Shown here: positions 48,909-60,933 of the stretch, piece after piece
Position numbering within the stretch: the stretch's first letter is position 1
Layout of the letters: every line of letters starts with the position of its first letter
DNA from: Hydractinia symbiolongicarpus
Taxonomy: Eukaryota > Cnidaria > Hydrozoa > Anthoathecata > Hydractiniidae
NCBI RefSeq assembly: GCF_029227915.1
Contig: NC_079882.1
Coordinates: forward strand, 682,001 to 746,000
Length of the DNA: 64,000 bases
Direction: 5' to 3'
The notes under the pieces: generated by a model
Told to the model about the DNA's origin: nothing
The model's input: only the letters and a program-made list of their open reading frames with translations
Databases searched by the model: none
Translations under genes and position numbers: made by a program

Positions 48909-51900
48909 ATCTAAATTATTAAATGAAGCGCTACTACAGCTCCCAGTGTAATCGCTGAGTTCCGGCAATCATGTCAAATTAAGAAGAATGTTATTTCTTG
49001 GAGTCCAATTGTCTCACTTATAACATTTATAAGGTCACAGTCCAAAATCAGTTCAATTAAGTCGCACAGTCAATCGTTTTACTGTTAAAAGCGATGCAAC
49101 CTAGTAATATGAGAAAAATATCGCTGAATACATGTTGGTACGAGTATGTGACGCAACCGTTGTAACTGAACCGGATTGATACCGTTAGAAAGTCAACGAA
49201 ATGTAGTTTTTGAAACTGTCGCTATTTCTTCAGCGCAGGATAACGGCTAGAATTGGTCCCACGGTAAATAATGACTTATTTATCTAAATTTTTAAATGAA
49301 GCGCTACCACAGCGCCCAGTGTAATCGCTGAGTTCCGGCAATCATGTCAAATTAAGAAGAATGTTTATTCTTGGAGACCAATTGTCTCACTTATAACATT
49401 TATAAGGTCACGGCCAAAATCAGTACAATTAAGTCCCAGAGTCAATCGTTTCACTGTTAAACGCGATACAACCTAGTAATAACAGATAAATATCGGTAAA
49501 TACATGTTGGTACGAATATGTGACCCAACCGTTGTAACTCAAACGGATTGATACTTTTAGAAATTCAATGAAATGTTGTTTTTGAAACTGTCTTTATTTC
49601 TTCAGCGCGCGATAACGGCTAGGATTGGTCCCACGGTAAAAAATGATTTATTTAACTAAACTTTTAAATGAAGCGCTACCACAGCGCTCAGTGTAATCGC
49701 TGAGTTCCGGCAATCATGTCAAATTAATATGAATGCTATTTCTTGGAGTCCAATTGTCTCATTTATCACATTTATCAGGTCACAATCCAAAGTTAGTTCA
49801 ATTAAGTCCCACATTCAATCGTCTCACTGTTAAAAGCGATGCAACCTAGTAATAACAGAAAAATATCGCTAAACACATCTTGGTACAAATATGTGATCCA
49901 ACCGTTGTAACTCACAAGGATTGATATTGTTAGAGAGTCAATGAAATGTAGTTTTTGAAACTGTCGCTATTTCTTCAGCGCGCGATAACGGGTAGGATTG
50001 GTCACACAGTAAAAAATGACTTATTTATCTAAATTTTTAAATTAAGCGCTACCACAGCGTCCAGTGTAATCGCTGAGTTCCGGCAATCATGTCAAACTAA
50101 GAAGAATGTTATTTCTTGGAGTCCAGATGTCTCACTTGCAATATTTATAAGGTCACAGTCCAAAATCAGTTCAATTAAGTCCCACAGTCAATCGTTTCAC
50201 TGTTAAAAGCGATGCAACCTACTAATATGAGAAAAGTATCGCTAAATACATGTTGGTACGAGTATGTGTCGCAACCGTTGTAACTGAAGCGGATTGATAC
50301 CGTCAGAAAGTCAATGAAATGTAGTTTTTGAAACTGTCGTTATTTCTTCAGCGCGCGATAACGGCTAGGATTGGTCCCACGGTAAAGAATGATTTATTTA
50401 TCTAAGTTTTTAAAGGAAGTGCTACCACAGCACCCAGTGTAATCGCTGAGTTACGGCAATCATGTCAAATTAAGAAGAATGTTATTTCTTGGAGTCCAAT
50501 TGTCTCACTTTCACATTTATAAGGTCATGGCCCAAAATCAGTTCAATTAAGTCCCACAGTCAATCGTCTCACTGTTAAACGCGATACAACCTAGTAATTC
50601 AGGAAAGATATCACGAAATACATGTTGGTACGAATATGCGACTCAACCGTTGTAACTTAAACGGATTGATGCTGTTAGAAAGTCAATGAAATGTAGTTTT
50701 TCAACCTTTCTCCATTTCTTCAGCGCGGGACAACGGCTAGGATTGGTCCCACAGTAAAAAATGAATTATTTATCTAAATTTTTAAATGAAGCGCTCCCAC
50801 AGCGTCCAGTGTATGCGCTGAGCTCCGACAATCATGTCAAATTAAGAAGAATGTTATTTCTTGGAGTCCAATTGTCTCACTTATCACATTTTTAACGTCA
50901 CAGTCCAAAATCAGTTCAATTAAGTCCCACAGTCAATCGTTTCACTGTAAAACGGGATGCAACATAGTAATATCAGAAAAATATCGCTAAATACATGTTG
51001 GTACGAATATGTGACCCAACCGTTGTAACTCAAACGGACTGACACTGTTAGAAAGTCAATGAAAAGTCGTTTTTGAAACTGTCGCTATTTCTTCAATGCG
51101 CGATATCGGCTAGGATTGGTCCCACGGTAAAGAATGATTTATTTATCTAAATTATTAAATGAAGCGCTACTACAGCTCCCAGTGTAATCGCTGAGTTCCG
51201 GCAATCATGTCAAATTAATATGAATGCTATTTCTTGGAGTGCAATTGTCTCCCTTATAACATTCATAAGGTCACAGTCCAAAATCAGTTCAATTAAGTCG
51301 CACAGTCAATCGTTTCACTGTTCAAAGCGATACAACCTAGTAGTATGAAAAAAATATCGCTGAATACATGTTGGTACGAGTATGTGACGCAACCATTGTA
51401 ACTGAACCGGATTGATACCGTTAAAAAGTCAATGAAATGTAGTTTTTGAAACTGTCGCTATTTCTTCAGCGCGCGATAACCGCTAGGATTGGTCCCCCGG
51501 TGAAGAATGATTTATTTGTCTAAATTATTAAATGAAGCGCTACTACAGCTCCCAGTGTAATCGCTGAGTTCCGGCAATCATGTCAAATTAATATGAATGC
51601 TATTTCTTGGAGTGCAATTGTCTCATTTATCACATTTATCAGGTCACCGTCCAAAGTTAGTTCAATTAAGTTCCACATTCAATCATTTCACAGTTAAAAG
51701 CGATGCAACCTAGTAATAACAGATATATATCGCTAAATACATGTTCGTACGAATATATGACACAACCGTTGCAACTCAAACAGACTGACATCGATAGAAC
51801 GTCAGTGAAATGTTGTATTTGAAACTGCCTCTGTTTCTTCAGCGCGCGCTAACGGCTAGGATTGGTCCCACTGTTAAAAAGTGACTTTTTTATCTTAATT

Positions 51901-54014
51901 CTTAAATGAAGCGCTACCACAGCGCCCGATGTAATCGCTGAGTTGCGGCAACCATGTCAAATTAAGAAGAATGTTATTTCTTAGATTCCAATTGTCTCAG
52001 CTTCTCATTTATAAGGTCCCAGTCCAAAATCAGTTCAATTAAGTCCCACAGCCAATCGTTTCACTGTTAAAAGCGATACAACCTAGTAATACCGGAAAGA
52101 TATTACTAAATACATGTTTCTGCGAATATGTGACTCAACCGCCGCAACTCAAACGGATTGATACTGTTAGAAAGTCAATGAAATGTAGTTTGTGAAACTG
52201 TCTCTATTTCTTCAGCGCGGGATAACGGCTAGGATTGGTCCCACAGTAAATAATGACTTATTTATCTAAGTTTATAAATGAAGCGCTATCACAGCGCCCA
52301 GTGTAATCGCTGAGTTCCGGCAATCATGTCAAATTAAGATGAATGTTATTTCTTGGAGTCCAATTGTCTCATTTATCACATTTATCAGGGCACAATCCAA
52401 AGTTAGTTCAATTACGTACCACATTCAATTGTTTCACTGTTAAAAGCGATGCAACCTAGCAATAAAAGAGATATATCGCTAAATACATGTTCGATTGACT
52501 GTGGGACTTTATTGAACTGATTTTCGTGATATCTTTCCGGTATTACTATTATCTTTCCGCTACCACAGCGCCAAGTGTAATCGCTGAGTTGCGGCAATCA
52601 TGTCAAATTAAGAAGAATGTTTTTTCTTGGAGTCCAATTGTCTCACTTTCACATTTATAAGGTCACAGTCCAAAATCAGTTCAATTAAGTCCCACAGTCA
52701 ATCGTTTCACTGTTAAACGCGATACAACCTAGTAATACCGGAGAGATATCACGAAATACCTGTTGGTACGAATATGTGACTCAACCGTTGTAACTCAAAC
52801 GAATTGATACTGTTAGAATGTCAATGAAATGTAGTTTTTGAAACTGTCTCTATTTCTTCAGCGCAGGATAACGGCTAGGATTGGTCCTACAGTAAAAAAT
52901 GTCTTATTTATCTAAATTTTTAAATGAAGCGCTACCACAGCTCCCAGTGTAATCGCTGAGTTCCGGCAATCATGTCAAATTAGGAAGAATGTTATTTCTT
53001 GGAGACCAATTGTCTCACTTATAACATTTATAAGGTCACAGTCCAAAATCAGTTCAATTAAGTCGCACAGTCAATCGTTTCACTGTTAAAAGCGATGCAA
53101 CCTAGTAATATGAGAAAAATATCGCTGAATAGATGTTGGTACGAGTATGTGACGCAACCGTTGTAACTGAAGCGGATTGATACCGTTAGAAAATCAACGA
53201 AATGTAGTTTTTGAAACTGTCGCTATTTCTTCAGCGCAGGATAACGGCTAGGATTGGTCCCACAGTAAAAAACGACTTATTTATCTAAATTTTTAAATGA
53301 AGCGCTACCACAGCTCCCAGTGTAATCGCTGAGTTCCGGCAATCATGTCAAATTAAGAAGAATGTTATTTCTTGGAGACCAATTGTCTCACTTATAACAT
53401 TTATAAGGTCACAGTCCAAAATCAGTTCAATTAAGTCGCACAGTCAATCGTTTCACTGTTAAAAGCGATGCAACCTAGTAATAACAGATAAATATCGCTA
53501 AATACATGTTGGTACGAATGTGTGACCCAACCGTTGTAACTCAAACGGACTGACATCGTTAGAAAGTCAGTGAAATTTAGTATTTGAAACTGTTGCTATT
53601 TCTTCAGCGCAGGATAACGGCTAGGATTGGTCCTACAGTAAAAAATGTCTTATTTATCTAAATTTTTAAATGAAGCGCTACCACAGCGCCCAGTGTAATC
53701 GCTGAGTTACGGCAATCATGTCAAATTAAGAAGAATGTTTCTTCTTGGAGTCCAATTGTCTCAATTTCACTCTTATCAGGTCACGGCCAAAATCAGTACA
53801 ATTAAGTCCCACAGTCAATCGTTTCACTGTTAAACGCGATACAACCTAGTAGTACCGAAACGATATCACGAAATACATGTTGGTACGAATAGGTGACTCA
53901 ACCGTTGTAACTCAAACGGATTGATACTGTTAGAAAGTCAATGAAATGTAGTTTTTGAAACTGTCTCTATTTCTTCAGCGTATGATAACGGCTAGGATAG
54001 GTCCCACAGTAAAA
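48909..54014 (+). repeat. Block IX: second copy of the distal half of block II and its continuation
   Basis: Starts are 48909, 49282, 49654, 50027, 50400, 50772, 51145, 51518, 51892, 52264 (rearranged unit), 52559, 52910, 53283 and 53656. They match 10794-15540 in order, at offset 38116 at the rearranged unit. It is followed by a 5118-bp-shifted partial repeat of itself from 54027. Shared rare markers include 'gggacaacgg', 'tcaatgcgcgatatcgg', 'tcccccggtgaag' and 'tttatttgtctaaatt'. Confidence 0.92.
52264..52558 (+). repeat. Rearranged monomer with inverted segment, copy 2
   Basis: Same structure as at 14148, with the inverted insert at 52493-52559. The insert is identical to copy 1 by eye. 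Just before it, 'tatcagggcacaatcc' shows one substitution against the other three copies ('tatcaggtcacaatcc'). Confidence 0.92.
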
Positions 54015-54019
54015 AATGA
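54015..54019. other. Joint starting a 5118-bp tandem repeat
   Basis: Left of 'aatga' the sequence follows unit 15540/53656 ('ggataggtcccacag'); right of it, it follows the start of 10794/48909 ('tttatttatctaaattatt'). From here on the sequence repeats 48909 onward at a constant offset of 5118. This ends the parallel with block II/III, which would have continued 'gaattatttatc'. Confidence 0.87.
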
Positions 54020-57000
54020 TTTATTTATCTAAATTATTAAATGAAGCGCTACTACAGCTCCCAGTGTAATCGCTGAGTTCCGGCAATCATGTCAAATTAA
54101 GAAGAATGTTATTTCTTGGAGTCCAATTGTCTCACTTATAACATTTATAAGGTCACAGTCCAAAATCAGTTCAATTAAGTCGCACAGTCAATCGTTTTAC
54201 TGTTAAAAGCGATGCAACCTAGTAATATGAGAAAAATATCGCTGAATACATGTTGGTACGAGTATGTGACGCAACCGTTGTAACTGAACCGGATTGATAC
54301 CGTTAGAAAGTCAACGAAATGTAGTTTTTGAAACTGTCGCTATTTCTTCAGCGCAGGATAACGGCTAGAATTGGTCCCACGGTAAATAATGACTTATTTA
54401 TCTAAATTTTTAAATGAAGCGCTACCACAGCGCCCAGTGTAATCGCTGAGTTCCGGCAATCATGTCAAATTAAGAAGAATGTTTATTCTTGGAGACCAAT
54501 TGTCTCACTTATAACATTTATAAGGTCACGGCCAAAATCAGTACAATTAAGCCCCAGAGTCAATCGTTTCACTGTTAAACGCGATACAACCTAGTAATAA
54601 CAGATAAATATCGCTAAATACATGTTGGTACGAATATGTGACCCAACCGTTGTAACTCAAACGGATTGATACTTTTAGAAATTCAATGAAATGTTGTTTT
54701 TGAAACTGTCTCTATTTCTTCAGCGCGCGATAACGGCTAGGATTGGTCCCACGGTAAAAAATGATTTATTTAACTAAACTTTTAAATGAAGCGCTACCAC
54801 AGCGCTCAGTGTAATCGCTGAGTTCCGGCAATCATGTCAAATTAATATGAATGCTATTTCTTGGAGTCCAATTGTCTCATTTATCACATTTATCAGGTCA
54901 CAATCCAAAGTTAGTTCAATTAAGTCCCACATTCAATCGTCTCACTGTTAAAAGCGATGCAACCTAGTAATAACAGAAAAATATCGCTAAACACATCTTG
55001 GTACAAATATGTGATCCAACCGTTGTAACTCACACGGATTGATATTGTTAGAGAGTCAATGAAATGTAGTTTTTGAAACTGTCGCTATTTCTTCAGCGCG
55101 CGATAACGGGTAGGATTGGTCACACAGTAAAAAATGACTTATTTATCTAAATTTTTAAATTAAGCGCTACCACAGCGTCCAGTGTAATCGCTGAGTTCCG
55201 GCAATCATGTCAAACTAAGAAGAATGTTATTTCTTGGAGCCCAGATGTCTCACTTGCAATATTTATAAGGTCACAGTCCAAAATCAGTTCAATTAAGTCC
55301 CACAGTCAATCGTTTCACTGTTAAAAGCGATGCAACCTACTAATATGAGAAAAGTATCGCTAAATACATGTTGGTACGAGTATGTGTCGCAACCGTTGTA
55401 ACTGAAGCGGATTGATACCTTCAGAAAGTCAATGAAATGTAGTTTTTGAAACTGTCGTTATTTCTTCAGCGCGCGATAACGGCTAGGATTGGTCCCACGG
55501 TAAATAATGATTTATTTATCTAAGTTTTTAAAGGAAGTGCTACCACAGCACCCAGTGTAATCGCTGAGTTACGGCAATCATGTCAAATTAAGAAGAATGT
55601 TATTTCTTGGAGTCCAATTGTCTCACTTTCACATTTATAAGGTCATGGCCCAAAATCAGTTCAATTAAGTCCCACAGTCAATCGTCTCACTGTTAAACGC
55701 GATACAACCTAGTAATTCAGGAAAGATATCACGAAATACATGTTGGTACGAATATGCGACTCAACCGTTGTAACTTAAACGGATTGATGCTGTTAGAAAG
55801 TCAATGAAATGTAGTTTTTCAACCTTTCTCCATTTCTTCAGCGCGGGACAACGGCTAGGATTGGTCCCACAGTAAAAAATGAATTATTTATCTAAATTTT
55901 TAAATGAAGCGCTCCCACAGCGTCCAGTGTATGCGCTGAGCTCCGACAATCATGTCAAATTAAGAAGAATGTTATTTCTTGGAGTCCAATTGTCTCACTT
56001 ATCACATTTTTAACGTCACAGTCCAAAATCAGTTCAATTAAGTCCCACAGTCAATCGTTTCACTGTAAAACGGGATGCAACATAGTAATATCAGAAAAAT
56101 ATCGCTAAATACATGTTGGTACGAATATGTGACCCAACCGTTGTAACTCAAACGGACTGACACTGTTAGAAAGTCAATGAAAAGTCGTTTTTGAAACTGT
56201 CGCTATTTCTTCAATGCGCGATATCGGCTAGGATTGGTCCCACGGTAAAGAATGATTTATTTATCTAAATTATTAAATGAAGCGCTACTACAGCTCCCAG
56301 TGTAATCGCTGAGTTCCGGCAATCATGTCAAATTAATATGAATGCTATTTCTTGGAGTGCAATTGTCTCCCTTATAACATTCATAAGGTCACAGTCCAAA
56401 ATCAGTTCAATTAAGTCGCACAGTCAATCGTTTCACTGTTCAAAGCGATACAACCTAGTAGTATGAAAAAAATATCGCTGAATACATGTTGGTACGAGTA
56501 TGTGACGCAACCATTGTAACTGAACCGGATTGATACCGTTAAAAAGTCAATGAAATGTAGTTTTTGAAACTGTCGCTATTTCTTCAGCGCGCGATAACCG
56601 CTAGGATTGGTCCCCCGGTGAAGAATGATTTATTTGTCTAAATTATTAAATGAAGCGCTACTACAGCTCCCAGTGTAATCGCTGAGTTCCGGCAATCATG
56701 TCAAATTAATATGAATGCTATTTCTTGGAGTGCAATTGTCTCATTTATCACATTTATCAGGTCACCGTCCAAAGTTAGTTCAATTAAGTTCCACATTCAA
56801 TCATTTCACAGTTAAAAGCGATGCAACCTAGTAATAACAGATATATATCGCTAAATACATGTTCGTACGAATATATGACACAACCGTTGCAACTCAAACA
56901 GACTGACATCGATAGAACGTCAGTGAAATGTTGTATTTGAAACTGCCTCTGTTTCTTCAGCGCGCGCTAACGGCTAGGATTGGTCCCACTGTTAAAAAGT

Positions 57001-57676
57001 GACTTTTTTATCTTAATTCTTAAATGAAGCGCTACCACAGCGCCCGATGTAATCGCTGAGTTGCGGCAATCATGTCAATTTAAGAAGAATGTTATTTCTT
57101 GGATTCCAATTGTCTCAGCTTCTCATTTATAAGGTCCCAGTCCAAAATCAGTTCAATTAAGTCCCACAGCCAATCGTTTCACTGTTAAAAGCGATACAAC
57201 CTAGTAATACCGGAAAGATATTACTAAATACATGTTTGTGCGAATATGTGACTCAACCGCCGCAACTCAAACGGATTGATACTGTTAGAAAGTCAATGAA
57301 ATGTAGTTTGTGAAACTGTCTCTATTTCTTCAGCGCGGGATAACGGCTAGGATTGGTCCCACAGTAAATAATGACTTATTTATCTAAGTTTATAAATGAA
57401 GCGCTATCACAGCGCCCAGTGTAATCGCTGAGTTCCGGCAATCATGTCAAATTAAGATGAATGTTATTTCTTGGAGTCCAATTGTCTCATTTATCACATT
57501 TATCAGGTCACAATCCAAAGTTAGTTCAATTACGTACCACATTCAATTGTTTCACTGTTAAAAGCGATGCAACCTAGCAATAAAAGAGATATATCGCTAA
57601 ATACATGTTCGATTGACTGTGGGACTTTATTGAACTGATTTTCGTGATATCTTTCCGGTATTACTATTATCTTTCC
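54020..57676 (+). repeat. Block X: repeat of block IX (offset 5118)
   Basis: Starts are 54027, 54400, 54772, 55145, 55518, 55890, 56263, 56636, 57010 and 57382 (rearranged unit). All match 48909-52264. Copy-specific differences are few, such as 'gaagccccagag' near 54551, 'ggagcccagatg' near 55236 and 'gataccttcag' near 55417. Confidence 0.92.
57382..57676 (+). repeat. Rearranged monomer with inverted segment, copy 3
   Basis: Inverted insert at 57611-57677, identical by eye to copies 1, 2 and 4. It is followed by a unit of the 14443 type that is cut short by a recombination joint at 57938-57966. Confidence 0.92.
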
Positions 57677-57937
57677 GCTACCACAGCGCCAAGTGTAATC
57701 GCTGAGTTGCGGCAATCATGTCAAATTAAGAAGAATGTTTTTTCTTAGAGTCCAATTGTTTCACTTTCACATTTATAAGGTCACAGTCCAAAATCAGTTC
57801 AATTAAGTCCCACAGTCAATCGTTTCACTGTTAAACGCGATACAACCTAGTAATACCGGAGAGATATCACGAAATACCTGTTGGTACGAATATGTGACTC
57901 AACCGTTGTAACTCAAACGGATTGATACTGTTAGAAT

Positions 57938-57966
57938 GTCAATGAAATGTAGTTTTTGAAACTGTC
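57938..57966. other. Recombination joint
   Basis: The left side is the 14443/52559 type ('gttagaatgtc'), the right side the 54772 type ('gctattt...gcgataacggg', 'ggtcacacagt'). The exchange lies in the shared 'caatgaaatgtag' to 'aaactgtc' stretch. The segment has two further private changes nearby, 'tttattcag' and 'gggtgggatt'. Confidence 0.85.
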
Positions 57967-58271
57967 GCTATTTATTCAGCGCGCGATAACGGGTGGGATT
58001 GGTCACACAGTAAAAAATGACTTATTTATCTAAATTTTTAAATTAAGCGCTACCACAGCGTCCAGTGTAATCGCTGAGTTCCGGCAATCATGTCAAACTA
58101 AGAAGAATGTTATTTCTTGGAGTCCAGATGTCTCACTTGCAATATTTATAAGGTCACAGTCCAAAATCAGTTCAATTAAGTCCCACAGTCAATCGTTTCA
58201 CTGTTAAAAGCGATGCAACCTACTAATATGAGAAAAGTATCGCTAAATACATGTTGGTACGAGTATGTGTC

Positions 58272-58285
58272 GCAACCGTTGTAAC
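58272..58285. other. Recombination joint: one monomer lost
   Basis: Left of the shared 'caaccgttgtaact' the sequence follows unit 55145 ('gagtatgtgtcg'); right of it, it follows unit 55518 ('taaacggattgatgctg'). The offset to block X changes from 2883 to 2511, a loss of 372. Confidence 0.87.
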
Positions 58286-59146
58286 TTAAACGGATTGATG
58301 CTGTTAGAAAGTCAATGAAATGTAGTTTTTCAACCTTTCTCCATTTCTTCAGCGCGGGACAACGGCTAGGATTGGTCCCACAGTAAAAAATGAATTATTT
58401 ATCTAAATTTTTAAATGAAGCGCTCCCACAGCGTCCAGTGTATGCGCTGAGCTCCGACAATCATGTCAAATTAAGAAGAATGTTATTTCTTGGAGTCCAA
58501 TTGTCTCACTTATCACATTTTTAACGTCACAGTCCAAAATCAGTTCAATTAAGTCCCACAGTCAATCGTTTCACTGTAAAACGGGATGCAACATAGTAAT
58601 ATCAGAAAAATATCGCTAAATACATGTTGGTACGAATATGTGACCCAACCGTTGTAACTCAAACGGACTGACACTGTTAGAAAGTCAATGAAAAGTCGTT
58701 TTTGAAACTGTCGCTATTTCTTCAATGCGCGATATCGGCTAGGATTGGTCCCACGGTAAAGAATGATTTATTTATCTAAATTATTAAATGAAGCGCTACT
58801 ACAGCTCCCAGTGTAATCGCTGAGTTCCGGCAATCATGTCAAATTAATATGAATGCTATTTCTTGGAGTGCAATTGTCTCCCTTATAACATTCATAAGGT
58901 CACAGTCCAAAATCAGTTCAATTAAGTCGCACAGTCAATCGTTTCACTGTTCAAAGCGATACAACCTAGTAGTATGAAAAAAATATCGCTGAATACATGT
59001 TGGTACGAGTATGTGACGCAACCATTGTAACTGAACCGGATTGATACCGTTAAAAAGTCAATGAAATGTAGTTTTTGAAACTGTCGCTATTTCTTCAGCG
59101 CGCGATAACCGCTAGGATTGGTCCCCCGGTGAAGAATGATTTATTT

Positions 59147-60638
59147 GTCTAAATTATTAAATGAAGCGCTACTACAGCTCCCAGTGTAATCGCTGAGTTC
59201 CGGCAATCATGTCAAATTAATATGAATGCTATTTCTTGGAGTGCAATTGTCTCATTTATCACATTTATCAGGTCACCGTCCAAAGTTAGTTCAATTAAGT
59301 TCCACATTCAATCATTTCACAGTTAAAAGCGATGCAACCTAGTAATAACAGATATATATCGCTAAATACATGTTCGTACGAATATATGACACAACCGTTG
59401 CAACTCAAACAGACTGACATCGATAGAACGTCAGTGAAATGTTGTATTTGAAACTGCCTCTGTTTCTTCAGCGCGCGCTAACGGCTAGGATTGGTCCCAC
59501 TGTTAAAAAGTGACTTTTTTATCTTAATTCTTAAATGAAGCGCTACCACAGCGCCCGATGTAATCGCTGAGTTGCGGCAATCATGTCAAATTAAGAAGAA
59601 TGTTATTTCTTGGATTCCAATTGTCTCAGCTTCTCATTTATAAGGTCCCAGTCCAAAATCAGTTCAATTAAGTCCCACAGCCAATCGTTTCACTGTTAAA
59701 AGCGATACAACCTAGTAATACCGGAAAGATATTACTAAATACATGTTTGTGCGAATATGTGACTCAACCGCCGCAACTCAAACGGATTGATACTGTTAGA
59801 AAGTCAATGAAATGTAGTTTGTGAAACTGTCTCTATTTCTTCAGCGCGCGATAACCGCTAGGATTGGTCCCCCGGTGAAGAATGATTTATTTGTCTAAAT
59901 TATTAAATGAAGCGCTACTACAGCTCCCAGTGTAATCGCTGAGTTCCGGCAATCATGTCAAATTAATATGAATGCTATTTCTTGGAGTGCAATTGTCTCA
60001 TTTATCACATTTATCAGGTCACCGTCCAAAGTTAGTTCAATTAAGTTCCACATTCAATCATTTCACAGTTAAAAGCGATGCAACCTAGTAATAACAGATA
60101 TATATCGCTAAATACATGTTCGTACGAATATATGACACAACTGTTGCAACTCAAACAGACTGACATCGATAGAACGTCAGTGAAATGTTGTATTTGAAAC
60201 TGCCTCTGTTTCTTCAGCGCGCGCTAACGGCTAGGATTGGTCCCACTGTTAAAAAGTGACTTTTTTATCTTAATTCTTAAATGAAGCGCTACCACAGCGC
60301 CCGATGTAATCGCTGAGTTGCGGCAATCATGTCAAATTAAGAAGAATGTTATTTCTTGGATTCCAATTGTCTCAGCTTCTCATTTATAAGGTCCCAGTCC
60401 AAAATCAGTTCAATTAAGTCCCACAGCCAATCGTTTCACTGTTAAAAGCGATACAACCTAGTAATACCGGAAAGATATTACTAAATACATGTTTGTGCGA
60501 ATATGTGACTCAACCGCCGCAACTCAAACGGATTGATACTGTTAGAAAGTCAATGAAATGTAGTTTGTGAAACTGTCTCTATTTCTTCAGCGCGGGATAA
60601 CGGCTAGGATTGGTCCCACAGTAAATAATGACTTATTT
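59147..60638 (+). repeat. Two-monomer tandem duplication (746 bp)
   Basis: Units 59147 and 59521 are repeated as 59893 and 60267 at offset 746. The pair consists of the 'tttgtctaaattatt' type and the 'atcttaattcttaaatg' type. The other copies of this region (13402, 51518, 56636) have the pair once. The second copy has 'cacaactgttgc' for 'cacaaccgttgc' near 60136. Confidence 0.9.
59833..59848. other. Joint of the 746-bp duplication
   Basis: The end of unit 59521 ('gtgaaactgtct') runs through the shared 'ctatttcttcagcgcg' into the end of the 58774 type ('cgataaccgctagg', 'tcccccggtgaag') instead of its usual 'ggataacggctagg'. The change of partner while in register marks an unequal exchange. 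Confidence 0.87.
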
Positions 60639-60933
60639 ATCTAAGTTTATAAATGAAGCGCTATCACAGCGCCCAGTGTAATCGCTGAGTTCCGGCAATC
60701 ATGTCAAATTAAGATGAATGTTATTTCTTGGAGTCCAATTGTCTCATTTATCACATTTATCAGGTCACAATCCAAAGTTAGTTCAATTACGTACCACATT
60801 CAATTGTTTCACTGTTAAAAGCGATGCAACCTAGCAATAAAAGAGATATATCGCTAAATACATGTTCGATTGACTGTGGGACTTTATTGAACTGATTTTC
60901 GTGATATCTTTCCGGTATTACTATTATCTTTCC
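60639..60933 (+). repeat. Rearranged monomer with inverted segment, copy 4
   Basis: Inverted insert at 60868-60934, identical by eye to the other three copies. It is followed, as in copies 1 and 2, by the full series of the 14443 and 14794 types. Confidence 0.92.

Larger units (their letters stand above)
57677..60933 (+). repeat. Block XI: third derivative, reshuffled (3257 bp between insert copies)
   Basis: Starts are 57677, 58028, 58401, 58774, 59147, 59521, 59893, 60267 and 60639 (rearranged unit). Compared with block X it skips the units after 57677 that would match 52910, 53283 and 53656 as well as those matching 54027-54772. It loses the monomer equivalent to 55518 and gains a two-monomer duplication. 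These changes account for the spacing of 3257 instead of 5118. Confidence 0.9.
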
